DNA of 64,000 nt, from the NCBI GenBank assembly GCA_963766605.1, contig CAVYAT010000007.1, forward strand, positions 1-64,000. Reading direction: 5' to 3'. Positions 37,014 to 46,202 of this stretch are shown piece by piece (positions within the stretch are counted from its first letter, which is position 1; each line of letters begins with the position of its first letter). The notes beneath the pieces are model-generated. The model was given only the letters and a program-made list of their open reading frames with translations, did no database searches and was not told where the DNA came from. This DNA comes from AC-49 sp963766605. GTDB lineage: Bacteria; Actinomycetota; Thermoleophilia; Solirubrobacterales; Solirubrobacteraceae. The position numbers and the translations under genes are program-made.

Positions 37014-40000
37014 ATGCGGAAGCCAGCCTGCGTGCTTGTCGCACTTCTCGCGACGTTCGCCGCGCCCGCCGCGGCGCACGCCGCGCTCGTGTGGTCGGCG
37101 CCCCAGACGGTCTCCATCGCGGAGCAGAACGGCGACGAGCCGAACGTCGCGTTCGATGCGGCCGGCAACGCGACCGCGGTCTGGCGGGAGAACGACGGAA
37201 CGCACTCGGTCGTCCGCGTCGCGACCGCCGCGCCCGGCGGGTTCTTCACCGTCGCGTCGGCCCCGCTGTCGGCCACTGGCGGCGTGGTCGCCTCGCCGCA
37301 GATCGCCGTCGCGCCGGACGGGAGCGCGACCGCGCTGTGGATGCAGCAGTTCCAGGCGAGCCCGGCCCGCTACGCCGCCGAGTCCTCGTCCCGGGCGGCC
37401 GGCAGCTCCACCTGGAGCACCCCGGTCAATCTGACCTCGCTCGTTACGAACGCGACGAGCCTGCAGGTGGCGATGGATGCCAGCGGCAACACGCTCGTCG
37501 CCTGGGCGCTCGAGGACGATCTCTCCGACCCCGGCTTCGGGATCCCGGCACTGCAGACCCGCTTTCGCCCGAAGGGCGGCCAGTTCGGGGGACCGCTGAC
37601 GGTCTACCAGGCCGGCACGACGAACACCGACGAGGGCCTGATCGGCGACGTCAAGCTCGCCTTCGACGAGCAGGGCGACGCGCTGCTGGCCTGGGACGGG
37701 CGCGCCAGCTCCAACAACCAGGACCGCTTCTCGACCGACATCCGCGCCAGCGTCCGGCCGGCCGGCGGCGTGTTCCAGACCCAGCAGCTGCTCGCCCAGC
37801 GCGGCGGCGAACAGGAGACCGACCTCGCCGCGATCGCCATGCACAACGGCGCGTCGATCGTGGCGTGGAACCGCAGCGACGGTGGGCAGAACGAGGGCGA
37901 TGCGGAGTCGAGCTATCGCCCGACTCCGACCGGGGCGTGGCAAGCGAGGCAGATCGTCGCCGGCAGCATCACGACGCCGGGGACGCCCGCGTTCCTGAGC
38001 AGCCTCCGGTTCGACTCGAGCGGCAACGCGCTCGCCGCTCTGAACGTCACGAACGCCACACCGGGCCAGGTCGCGCTGCTCGGGGCCGGGCAGTCGATGT
38101 TCGGGACGCCGACGCCGGCGCTGCAACCGGGCATCGCGCCGTTCGGGATGAACCTCGGAGTCGACCCGGCCGGGACCTTCACGATGGCGTTCCACGCGAC
38201 GACCGGGACGACCGACCGCGTCTACGTGACGTCGCGGACACCGGGCACCGGCGCGTGGGACGCGCCCCAGCTCGGGTTCCCGACCGAGACCGCCCCGGTG
38301 CTCGCGGTGGCGCCGACCGGCAACGCCGTTGCCGTGTGGGTGGCGAGCGACGGCTCGAACGATGCGGTGCAGCTGAGTGTCGGCACGATCGCGCCGCCTC
38401 CGTCCCCGACGCCGACCCCTACTCCGGTTCCCCCGCCGCAACCCGAGCCGCCCGTCCCCAGCGCGATCCAGCTCGCGCGTCCGCTGACCAGCGAACAGGC
38501 GACGATCGCGACCGTCGCGGTGAGCGGTGACACGACGCGCCTAGAGTGGAAGATCGGGAGCAGTGGGCCGACGATCACCGGTGGCGTGTCCGGCGGCGTG
38601 CTGCAGCGCAGCATCCGGTTCCGCGCGCCGCGTGGCCAGTTCGCGGTCAAGGTCACGGCCTTCGGCCCGGGCGGCTCGAAGTCGTTCAGCCGCACGTTCT
38701 CGGGGCCCAGGCAACCGACCGACTCCGCGGCGGAGAAGGTGCTGCCGCATCTCGAGGATGCCGTGTACGCCACCGGATCACAGGACGTGCTGACCGGCAA
38801 GTCGAGCGCGTGTGGGTCGGTCACCATCTACGCCGGGACCGGCCATACGCTCCTGGGCTGCTTCAAGCCGATCGACGAGCTCACCGGCATCCCGTCCGCC
38901 GATCGGGGCGTGCTGGTCTCGCTGGCCAGTGCGCTCAGGCTCGACCCGAGTGACTACGCCGTGATGGCTCGCGCGGTCGAGTTGACCGACGGCTACGTGG
39001 CAAACAGCGCCGTCTACATCGACGGCACGTGGCCGGTGCTCCCCAAGGGCGGTGCGGCGATCGTGTCGTTCCCCCAGGCCCATGCGCTGACGAGCGCGAA
39101 CGCGTCGCTGCTCGTCGGTGGGATGAGCGTCGGCGCGACCCCCTCGGGCTTCAACCTGACGCTCGACACGTCACCTGGGCCGATCTCGCTCGGGTCGATC
39201 CCGCCGCCGGCCGGCAACAGTGGTGTCGGCGGGTTCCCGTTCGCGGGCGACTTCGCGGTGTCACTGAACCCGGGCACGGCGGTGATCAGGACCACCGTGC
39301 GGGTCTCCTCCGCGGTGCAGATCGCGGGTAACCCGATCCAGGCGCCGGTCACGCTCACCGCCACGCCGTTCGCGATCAACGCGCCCGACGGCCTGACCAT
39401 CGGGCCCTACAACGTCGACTTCGGGCTGCTCGCGCTGCACGGCTTCGTGATCCGCTACAGCAAGGCGTCGAACACGTGGTCCGGCCAGGCGTCCGCGTGC
39501 ATCTTCACCGACGAGTGCATCGACATGCAGCCGCCCGACGGCGGCCTGGTGTTCCAGAACGGGAACCTCATCAAGGCGGCCGCGAGCTTCGACTACGGCG
39601 ACCCGGGAAAGCCCCTCGCTCCTGGCGTGTTCCTCGAGAACATCGGCGCCGGGTTCGGCTTCAACCCGACGCGGCTGTTCGGGCACGCGCGGATCGGCGT
39701 CGGGGAGTTCGTGAAGGTCGACGGGCGGATGGTGGTCGCGGCGCCGAGCAGCGCCGCTCCCTACTACCTCCAGCGCAACGAGGCCGGCGATGCGTTCCCA
39801 GCCAGCTACTACACGACACCGCTGACCCGGCCGCTGATCGCGATGAGCGCCGACGCGATCCTCTCGCTGCCGGTGATCGGCGACACCACGCTCGCGGGCG
39901 GCTACCTGCTCTACGAGTTCCCGGGCTTCATCTCGGTCGGCGGCCAGGCCAACCTGAACGTGCTCGGGATCATCAACTATTCCGGCTCGGTGGCCGGGCA

Positions 40001-41189
40001 GTACGACGTGCTCAAGCAGGCGTACAACCTCCACGGCGACATCCGCGCGTGCCTGGCCGCGGTGCATGGGATCTGCGCCGGCGCAGTGGCGAACTTCTCG
40101 CGCGGCCCGGCGCTGCAGGGCGGCGCCGGCGGATGTCTCAAGGTCGGACCGGTCAACATCGGCGGTGGTGTGCAGTGGGTGCACCCCTACAGCCCGATCA
40201 TCTGGCCGATCGACGGCTGCAAGTGGTCGCGCTTCAAGATCGACATCAACCCGGCGCGCGCCGCCGAGGCAGGCTCCCCGCCGTCCTACCCCGTGACGAT
40301 CAAGAAGGGTGCGCCGGGCGAGGCGGTCAAGCTGACCGGCGCAGCCGACTCGCCGTCCGTGACGATCACCGGGCCGGGCGGCGTATCGCTGTCCTCGACC
40401 GACAAGGGGATCGACTACACGCCGGACGGCCACCTGCGGATCATCCGCTACGACGGGACGGGCGGGCACTTCACGACGGTCGGCTTCGACGGCGCGACGC
40501 CGGGTGCGTACAGGATCGCGTTGCAGCCGGGCTCCGCGGCGGTCACGCAGTACGCATCGGCGACCAACCCGCCGGACGCGAAGGTCAGCGGGCGCGTGAC
40601 CGGCACCGGCCCCAAGCGGGTCCTGCACTACGACGTGCTCTCGCGCCCCGACCAGACGGTGCAGTTCTCCGACGTGTCCGGCAAGGACGCGCGGGTGATC
40701 GGGACGATCACCCGCGGCGGCAGCGGCACGATCCGCTTCAATGCCGCGCCGGGCAAGAAGCCGCGGGCGATCGTCGCGCAGTTCACCCTGAACGACCTGG
40801 CGGCCGAGACGAAGACGGTGACGCACTACACGCCCCCGCCGCCCACGCTGCCCGCGCCGGCGCACCTGGCGCTGAGGCGCTCGAAGAAGAGCAGCAAGCT
40901 GACGGTGACGTGGCGCTCGGTGCGCGATGCGGTCACCTACCAGCTCGCGGTCACGACCTCCGATGGGCGCCAGCGGTTCGTCACCACGAAGCGGCTGCGA
41001 TCGGTCGTCAACGGGATCACGACGACCCTCTCGGGCAGGGTCACGGTGCGCGCCGTCGCCCCGCTGCGCGAGGGCAAGCTCGCGAAGGCGACGCTGAAGC
41101 GGGCGGCCCCGGTGAAGCGGGCGTACCAGCGCCTGCCGAAGTGCACGGTGCAGAAGGCGAAGAAGAAGACCAAGCTGGTCTGCTCGTAG
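37014..41189 (+). CDS. Large secreted multidomain surface protein
   Basis: 1391 residues with a signal peptide (ACVLVALLATFAAPAAAHA). Residues ~25-455 hold repeated strands of the form 'xFDAAGNATAVWRENDG' (AMDASGNTLVAWALEDD, AFDEQGDALLAWDGR, APTGNAVAVWVASDG), likely a beta-propeller. A Pro/Thr spacer follows (PPPSPTPTPTPVPPPQPEPP), then an Ig/PKD-like module (RGQFAVKVTAFGPGGSKSFS). A long middle region (~560-1080) is unassigned and has paired cysteines. The C-terminal ~120 residues are Fn3-like (LTVTWRSVRDAVTYQLAVTT) with a basic tail ending CTVQKAKKKTKLVCS. No catalytic motif was recognised. Probably a cell-surface or adhesive protein; monocistronic, with a hairpin after it. Confidence 0.82.
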   Translation: MRKPACVLVALLATFAAPAAAHAALVWSAPQTVSIAEQNGDEPNVAFDAAGNATAVWRENDGTHSVVRVATAAPGGFFTVASAPLSATGGVVASPQIAVAPDGSATALWMQQFQASPARYAAESSSRAAGSSTWSTPVNLTSLVTNATSLQVAMDASGNTLVAWALEDDLSDPGFGIPALQTRFRPKGGQFGGPLTVYQAGTTNTDEGLIGDVKLAFDEQGDALLAWDGRASSNNQDRFSTDIRASVRPAGGVFQTQQLLAQRGGEQETDLAAIAMHNGASIVAWNRSDGGQNEGDAESSYRPTPTGAWQARQIVAGSITTPGTPAFLSSLRFDSSGNALAALNVTNATPGQVALLGAGQSMFGTPTPALQPGIAPFGMNLGVDPAGTFTMAFHATTGTTDRVYVTSRTPGTGAWDAPQLGFPTETAPVLAVAPTGNAVAVWVASDGSNDAVQLSVGTIAPPPSPTPTPTPVPPPQPEPPVPSAIQLARPLTSEQATIATVAVSGDTTRLEWKIGSSGPTITGGVSGGVLQRSIRFRAPRGQFAVKVTAFGPGGSKSFSRTFSGPRQPTDSAAEKVLPHLEDAVYATGSQDVLTGKSSACGSVTIYAGTGHTLLGCFKPIDELTGIPSADRGVLVSLASALRLDPSDYAVMARAVELTDGYVANSAVYIDGTWPVLPKGGAAIVSFPQAHALTSANASLLVGGMSVGATPSGFNLTLDTSPGPISLGSIPPPAGNSGVGGFPFAGDFAVSLNPGTAVIRTTVRVSSAVQIAGNPIQAPVTLTATPFAINAPDGLTIGPYNVDFGLLALHGFVIRYSKASNTWSGQASACIFTDECIDMQPPDGGLVFQNGNLIKAAASFDYGDPGKPLAPGVFLENIGAGFGFNPTRLFGHARIGVGEFVKVDGRMVVAAPSSAAPYYLQRNEAGDAFPASYYTTPLTRPLIAMSADAILSLPVIGDTTLAGGYLLYEFPGFISVGGQANLNVLGIINYSGSVAGQYDVLKQAYNLHGDIRACLAAVHGICAGAVANFSRGPALQGGAGGCLKVGPVNIGGGVQWVHPYSPIIWPIDGCKWSRFKIDINPARAAEAGSPPSYPVTIKKGAPGEAVKLTGAADSPSVTITGPGGVSLSSTDKGIDYTPDGHLRIIRYDGTGGHFTTVGFDGATPGAYRIALQPGSAAVTQYASATNPPDAKVSGRVTGTGPKRVLHYDVLSRPDQTVQFSDVSGKDARVIGTITRGGSGTIRFNAAPGKKPRAIVAQFTLNDLAAETKTVTHYTPPPPTLPAPAHLALRRSKKSSKLTVTWRSVRDAVTYQLAVTTSDGRQRFVTTKRLRSVVNGITTTLSGRVTVRAVAPLREGKLAKATLKRAAPVKRAYQRLPKCTVQKAKKKTKLVCS

Positions 41190-41202
41190 GACTGGCAACG
41201 GC

Positions 41203-41227
41203 GACGCTCCGCCCACCACTGAGCGTC
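41203..41227 (+). terminator. Hairpin after the large secreted protein
   Basis: GACGCTC (41203-41209) and GAGCGTC (41221-41227) are perfect 7-base inverted repeats with an 11-base loop, 14 bases past the stop at 41189. No T-tract. Confidence 0.45.
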
Positions 41228-41344
41228 AGCCAACGGGCGGGTCGAGGGTCGTGGCGTACAAGCATCGCGCCTGTAGCTCAGCCACGGTCCGAGCTGTCGG
41301 ACGAGATTCAGGATCCGTTCGTCCTCAAGCAGCAGCGGCCGGTG

Positions 41345-41350
41345 TAGCGT
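41345..41350 (+). promoter_or_regulatory. -10 hexamer of the SMP-30/glc operon
   Basis: TAGCGT ends seven bases before the ATG at 41358; it supports that start over the GTG at 41349, which would overlap the hexamer. Confidence 0.4.
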
Positions 41351-41357
41351 GGCAGCC

Positions 41358-42278
41358 ATGACGGTGCGTACGCTGGAGGCGGAACTGCTGCTGGATGCTC
41401 GCGCCGACCTCGGGGAGGGCCCAATGTGGCACGCCGACCGCGGGCAGGTCAGCTGGGTGGACCTCTACGCCGGGCGCCTGAACTGGCTCGCGCTCGACGG
41501 GACGGAGGGGCCGTCCGTCGACGTCGGCTATCAGCTGGGGTGCGCGGTTCCGACCGCCGACGGTGCGCTCATGCTGGGGACCGACCACGGCTTCGCTCGG
41601 CTTGACGATGGCGGCGTCCACATGGTGGCCGAGGTCGAGCCCGACGAGAACTCATTTCTCAACGACGGCAAGTGCGACGCGCTCGGGCGCTTCTGGGCCG
41701 GCACCGTCGGAGTGGGCGACGACGGCTTGGCGGTCGCCGATGGTGGATCGCTGTACCGGCTGGAGGTCGACGGGTCCGTGACGCGCTACCTGCCCCAGAC
41801 GACGCTCTCCAACGGCATGGACTGGAGCCCCGATGGCGCCACCTACTACTACATCGACTCCGGGACGGGCACGATCGATGCGTTCGACTTCGATCTGGCG
41901 GCGGGCGAGCTGAGCCGGCGCCGGCCCGTCGTCACGATCCCCGCCCAGGACGGGTTCGCCGACGGGCTCTGCGTCGACAGCGATGGGTGTCTGTGGACCG
42001 CCGTGTGGGGCGTTTCGGAGGTCCGGCGCTACACACCGGACGGGATACTGGATCAGACGGTGCGCGTCCCGGTCAGTCAGCCCACGAGTGTCATCTTCGC
42101 CGGCGACGAACTGGATGTGCTCGTGATCACGTCCGCGAGCCGCCACCTGGAGGCTGCCGAGCACGCCCGTCAGCCGCACGCCGGCAGCGTGTTCTGCGCT
42201 CGCCCGGGCGCGAGCGGCCAGCCGATCCATCCTTGTGCTGCGCTCGGGGAGGAACAGATGTCCGACCGACAGAGGTAG
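41358..42278 (+). CDS. SMP-30/gluconolactonase-family lactonase
   Basis: Six-bladed beta-propeller hydrolase, 306 residues, opening sugar lactones with a divalent metal. Metal-site residues can be read: Glu in DLGEGPMW, Asn in FLNDGKCDALGRFWAGT, Asn in TLSNGMDWSPDGATYYYIDS, and Asp in DGFADGLCVD. These match the family's E-N-N-D set. It is the first gene of an operon with glcDEF; its TAG is immediately followed by the glcD ATG. A product of an aldose oxidation is the likely substrate; the sugar is not visible. Confidence 0.87.
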   Translation: MTVRTLEAELLLDARADLGEGPMWHADRGQVSWVDLYAGRLNWLALDGTEGPSVDVGYQLGCAVPTADGALMLGTDHGFARLDDGGVHMVAEVEPDENSFLNDGKCDALGRFWAGTVGVGDDGLAVADGGSLYRLEVDGSVTRYLPQTTLSNGMDWSPDGATYYYIDSGTGTIDAFDFDLAAGELSRRRPVVTIPAQDGFADGLCVDSDGCLWTAVWGVSEVRRYTPDGILDQTVRVPVSQPTSVIFAGDELDVLVITSASRHLEAAEHARQPHAGSVFCARPGASGQPIHPCAALGEEQMSDRQR

Positions 42279-43676
42279 ATGCAGCACGTGGATCGCATTG
42301 TCGACGCACTGGCCGAGGTTGGCTTGGGCGAGCGCCTCATGACCGGCCCGGCGCAGCTCGCGGCGTTCGGATCAGACGCGCTCACGGCGTTTCACCAGCG
42401 GCCGTTGGCCGTCGTGATGGCCGAGACGGCACGGGAGGTCGTGCGAACCGTGCGGATCTGCCATCGGGAGGGCGTTCCGTTCGTTGCCCGAGGCAGTGGC
42501 ACGTCGCTGTCGGGCGGCTCGCTGCCGGTGGAGGGCGGCATCGTCATCGCGCTGAACCGGCTCAATCGCGTGCTGTCGGTCGACCCAGACACCCGGACCG
42601 CGGTCGTCGAGCCGGGCGTCATCAACCAGAACGTGAGCGTGGCCGCTGCCCCCCACGGGCTTGCGTATGCCCCGGACCCGTCAAGTCAGTCGGTCTGCAC
42701 GATCGGCGGCAACCTGGCGTTCAACTCAGGCGGCGCACACTGCCTCAAACACGGGATGACCAGCAACCACGTCCTGGGCATCAAGGCCGTGCTTCCCGAC
42801 GGCGAGCTCGTCGAGCTCGGCAGTGATTCGTTCGAGCCGATCGGGCCGGACTGGGTCGGCATGTTCTGTGGGTCGGAAGGACTGTTCGGGATCGCCCTCG
42901 AGGTCACGCTGCGCCTGCTGCCGGTCCCGAAGACGACACGCACCTCGTTGGCGGTGTACGACAGCCTGCATGCCGCGGGCGACGCCGTCGCGCGGATCGT
43001 CGGCGCGGGTTTGCTGCCTGTCGCGATGGAGATCATGGACGCGCTGGCAATCCAGGCGGCCGAGGCGTCGGTCAAGCCGAACTACCCCAAGGCGGCCGCG
43101 CTGCTGATCGTCGAGCTCGAGGGTGAGCCCGAGGTGGTGGAGGCCGACGCAGCGCGACTCGATGGACTGCTGGATGCCTCGGGAGCGAGCTCGGTCGTCG
43201 CGACCCAGGACGCCGCCGAGCGGGCCCTCATCTGGAAGGGCCGCAAGAGTGCGTTCTCGGCGGTCGGCTGGCTCGCGCCCGACTACCTCGTCCAGGACGG
43301 CGTCGTGCCGCGAACGCGTCTCGGTGAGGCGCTTACCGAGATCGAACGGATGAGCGACGCCGCGGGTATCCGCGTTGCGAACGTCTTTCATGCCGGGGAC
43401 GGCAACCTGCACCCGCTGATCCTGTTCGACGGACGCGAAGACGGAGCGGTCGAGCGGGCCGAGGAGCTTGCGGCCGACATTCTGAGGATGTGCGTTCGCC
43501 TCGGCGGTTCGATCACCGGCGAGCACGGGATCGGAGTCGAGAAGCGCAGCTACCTGTCCCTCATGTACTCCGACGACGATCTGCGGTTCATGCGCCGCGT
43601 TCGCGCCGCAGTCGATCCAGCCGAGCTCGCCAACCGCGGCAAGGTGCTCCCGCCTGCAGAACTCCTGAACGCGTGA
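42279..43676 (+). CDS. glcD: Glycolate oxidase subunit GlcD (FAD-linked)
   Basis: Catalytic flavoprotein of glycolate oxidase or a related 2-hydroxyacid dehydrogenase, 465 residues. The FAD-binding-4 domain contains VPFVARGSGTSLSGGSLP and NPDT-like VSVDPDTRTAVVEPGV, then CTIGGNLAFNSGGAHCLKHG. The C-terminal FAD-oxidase-C domain has NVFHAGDGNLHPLILFDG and GEHGIGVEKRSYL. It transfers electrons through GlcF to the quinone pool. Starts directly after the SMP-30 stop and ends GTGA-overlapping glcE. Confidence 0.92.
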   Translation: MQHVDRIVDALAEVGLGERLMTGPAQLAAFGSDALTAFHQRPLAVVMAETAREVVRTVRICHREGVPFVARGSGTSLSGGSLPVEGGIVIALNRLNRVLSVDPDTRTAVVEPGVINQNVSVAAAPHGLAYAPDPSSQSVCTIGGNLAFNSGGAHCLKHGMTSNHVLGIKAVLPDGELVELGSDSFEPIGPDWVGMFCGSEGLFGIALEVTLRLLPVPKTTRTSLAVYDSLHAAGDAVARIVGAGLLPVAMEIMDALAIQAAEASVKPNYPKAAALLIVELEGEPEVVEADAARLDGLLDASGASSVVATQDAAERALIWKGRKSAFSAVGWLAPDYLVQDGVVPRTRLGEALTEIERMSDAAGIRVANVFHAGDGNLHPLILFDGREDGAVERAEELAADILRMCVRLGGSITGEHGIGVEKRSYLSLMYSDDDLRFMRRVRAAVDPAELANRGKVLPPAELLNA

Positions 43677-44761
43677 CCGTCGCAGCCGACAGCGTCGAGA
43701 TGTTGCAGGAAGCGATCCGTCGCGGCCCACGGGTGCTCCCCGTGGGCGCTGGCACGAAGCCGGCGCTGTCGACGCCACCGTCCGACGACGTCATCGCGCT
43801 CAACCTCGCCTCGCTGCAGGGAATCGCGGAGTACGACCCCGCGGAGCTCACCCTGACGGCACTCGCGGGCACGCCGGTGACCGCGGTGGCTGCGGCGCTG
43901 GCAGAGCACGGTCAATACCTCCCGTTCGATCCACCTCGGCGAGGCGGCGGAGCCACGCTCGGCGGCACCATCGCCACGGGGGCGTCGGGTCCCGGCGCCT
44001 ACCGACATGGGGGCGTCCGCGACTTCGTCATCGGAGTGCAGTTCATCGACGGAACCGGGCGGCTGATCACCGGGGGTGGAAAGGTCGTCAAGAACGCGGC
44101 CGGCTTCGACCTACCCAAGCTGATGGTGGGCTCGATCGGGCGTCTCGGAGTGATTGTTCAGGTTTCGCTGAAGGTTTTCCCCCAACCACCTGCGACGACG
44201 ACCGTCATCTTCGAGCTTGGCTCGGCCGTCGCCGCGTTGCCGGCGATGGCGTCACTCGCTCGCGGCCCGGTTGCGCTCGACGCGCTCGACTTGGCGCCCG
44301 GCGGACGGCTGCTCGTTCGCCTCGGGGGTGATCGCGACACCCTGCCTGCGCGCGCGGCCCGCCTCAGGTCGGCGGTCGACGCCCCAGCGCAGAAGCTCGA
44401 CGGCGAGGAGGAACTCGCGCTGTGGGCAGACGCCGCCGAGCTGTCGTGGGCAGACGGCGACGAGTCGCTCGTCCGTGTCGGGCTCACGACGCGCAGCGTG
44501 CCCGCCCTCGACGCGGCCCTGGCGGTCGTCGGGGCGCGCGCGTATTACAGCCTTGGCGCCAATGTCGCCTGGGTCGCCTGGCCGGCGGACCGCGGGCTCG
44601 ACGACCTCGATGAGATCCTGCGGACCCTCCAGGTGGCGGGGATGGTGCTCGACGGGCCGCCGGGTCGTCCCCTTATCGGCGTGCTCCGAGGCGGGGCCTT
44701 CGCAACCCGCGTCACAACCGCGCTGGACCCGGACTCCCGATTCCTCGAGACCGGTCCATGA
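43673..44761 (+). CDS. glcE: Glycolate oxidase subunit GlcE
   Basis: Second FAD-binding subunit of the glycolate oxidase complex, 362 residues. Recognisable blocks: LPVGAGTKPALS, TLTALAGTPVTAVAAALAEH, PFDPPRRGGGATLGGTIATG and GGKVVKNAAGFDLPKLMVGS, the last two diagnostic of GlcE. GTG 43673 overlaps the glcD TGA, and the stop overlaps the glcF ATG (ATGA). It is shorter and more divergent than GlcD in the second half, as usual. Confidence 0.92.
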   Translation: MTVAADSVEMLQEAIRRGPRVLPVGAGTKPALSTPPSDDVIALNLASLQGIAEYDPAELTLTALAGTPVTAVAAALAEHGQYLPFDPPRRGGGATLGGTIATGASGPGAYRHGGVRDFVIGVQFIDGTGRLITGGGKVVKNAAGFDLPKLMVGSIGRLGVIVQVSLKVFPQPPATTTVIFELGSAVAALPAMASLARGPVALDALDLAPGGRLLVRLGGDRDTLPARAARLRSAVDAPAQKLDGEEELALWADAAELSWADGDESLVRVGLTTRSVPALDAALAVVGARAYYSLGANVAWVAWPADRGLDDLDEILRTLQVAGMVLDGPPGRPLIGVLRGGAFATRVTTALDPDSRFLETGP

Positions 44762-46038
44762 AACACGCGATCCCGGTCGACGAGCTGGGCCCGCAGGGCG
44801 AGAACATGGCCGACGCCATCGGGGCATGTGTGCACTGTGGCTTCTGCCTGCCGACGTGTCCCACCTACGTGACGATGGGCGAGGAGATGGACTCGCCGCG
44901 CGGGCGGATCTTCCTGATGAAAGAGGCGCTCGAGGGTCAGATCGAGCTCGAGACCGTACTGCCGTACATCGACAACTGCCTCGGCTGTCAGGCCTGCGAG
45001 ACCGCATGCCCGTCCGGAGTCCCGTACGGCGAGTTGATCACGCCGTTCCGCGCCTACGCGGACCAGAGCCGACGCCGCGGCGTGATCGATCGTCTGGAAC
45101 GCCAGATGCTCCTGCGTACGCTGCCCTACCCACGGCGATTTCGCCGCGCCGCGCGACTCGGCCGCCTGGGCAGGCCGTTCGCCCGGTGGGCGCCCGCCCC
45201 GGTGAGGGCCATGTTGCGTCTGTTGCCGGACCGGCTGCCGCCGGCGAGCCCGCTGCCCGGCGTCTTCCCCGCCGAGGGGCAGCGTCGCGCCCGCGTCGCG
45301 CTGCTGGCCGGGTGCGCGCAGCAGGTGCTCGCGCCCGACATCAACTGGGCCACGCTGCGCGTGCTGGCGCGCAACGGCGTGGAGACGATCATCCCCGCCG
45401 CACAGGGATGCTGCGGCGCGCTGGCGATGCACGCCGGCGCCGCCGAACAGGCCACTGCGCTCGCTCGGCACAACATCACGGCCTTCCCTGCCGACATCGA
45501 CGCGGTGATCACCAACGCGGCCGGCTGCGGGTCCGGCATGAAGGAGTACGGGCTGCTGTTCAAGGGCAGCGATGTGGCGGACGCGGCGCAGCGCCTCGCC
45601 GACCGTGTCGTCGACGTCTGCGCCTTCCTCGACGCGCTGGGGCTGCGCGCCACGCCACCGCCCTCGGCGGCACCGCTGACCGTGGCCTATCACGACGCGT
45701 GCCACCTTGCACATGCCCAGGGTGTGCGTCGGCAGCCCCGCGCTCTGCTCGAGACGATCGGCAACCTCAGACTCGTCGAGCCTGCCGAATGGGAACTGTG
45801 TTGTGGCTCGGCGGGCACCTACAACGTGCAGCGGCCCGGTACCGCCGAGGAGCTTGGGGCGCGCAAGGCCCGCAATCTCCTGGACACCGGCGCAGACCTG
45901 ATCGCCACCGGAAACGTGGGCTGCACAACGCAGATCCAGACGCACGCGCGCGACCTCGGTCACGAGATCGGGGTCTTCCACACGCTTCAGGTTCTCGACC
46001 GAGCGTACGCGGGGAATCTCGTGGAACTGATGACGTGA
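44758..46038 (+). CDS. glcF: Glycolate oxidase iron-sulfur subunit GlcF
   Basis: 426 residues. Two [4Fe-4S] ferredoxin motifs, CVHCGFCLPTCPTY (~22-35) and CLGCQACETACPSG (~78-91), are followed by two CCG domains. The first CCG domain contains LAGCAQQVLAPDINWAT and GCCGALAMHAG. The second contains CHLAHAQGVRRQPR and LCCGSAGTYNVQRP. It carries electrons from GlcD/E to the membrane. Last clear subunit of the operon; 160 bases later comes a flavoprotein gene. Confidence 0.93.
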   Translation: MKHAIPVDELGPQGENMADAIGACVHCGFCLPTCPTYVTMGEEMDSPRGRIFLMKEALEGQIELETVLPYIDNCLGCQACETACPSGVPYGELITPFRAYADQSRRRGVIDRLERQMLLRTLPYPRRFRRAARLGRLGRPFARWAPAPVRAMLRLLPDRLPPASPLPGVFPAEGQRRARVALLAGCAQQVLAPDINWATLRVLARNGVETIIPAAQGCCGALAMHAGAAEQATALARHNITAFPADIDAVITNAAGCGSGMKEYGLLFKGSDVADAAQRLADRVVDVCAFLDALGLRATPPPSAAPLTVAYHDACHLAHAQGVRRQPRALLETIGNLRLVEPAEWELCCGSAGTYNVQRPGTAEELGARKARNLLDTGADLIATGNVGCTTQIQTHARDLGHEIGVFHTLQVLDRAYAGNLVELMT

Positions 46039-46148
46039 AGCCACGTCGACACGTTCCACCCGCGCGAGGTGCGTGTTTGGCGCGTTGGGGCCACGGGGAA
46101 ACCGGCGGTCGACTCCGGCCAACGGGTGCATCGGAGGAGAAGAACGAC

Positions 46149-46202
46149 ATGGTTGCTCTGCTGCCGCCGGTCATGCGGCCGGTAGACCCCGGTCCGCGAT
46201 GA
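46149..46202 (+). CDS. Putative 17-residue upstream peptide
   Basis: ATG 46149 follows a strong GGAGGAG (46133-46139) with 9-base spacing and reads VALLPPVMRPVDPGPR to a TGA. That TGA overlaps the ATG of the flavoprotein gene (ATGA at 46199-46202). A short translated leader coupled to the next gene would explain why the flavoprotein ATG has no ribosome site of its own. No homology can be judged at this length. Confidence 0.4.
   Translation: MVALLPPVMRPVDPGPR

Noticed and set aside
41267..41281. GCGCCTGTAGCTCAG, resembling the 5' end of a tRNA
   Set aside because: The following bases do not form a D-arm closure, anticodon stem or T-arm, and no 3' acceptor strand matches. At most a relic; not annotated.
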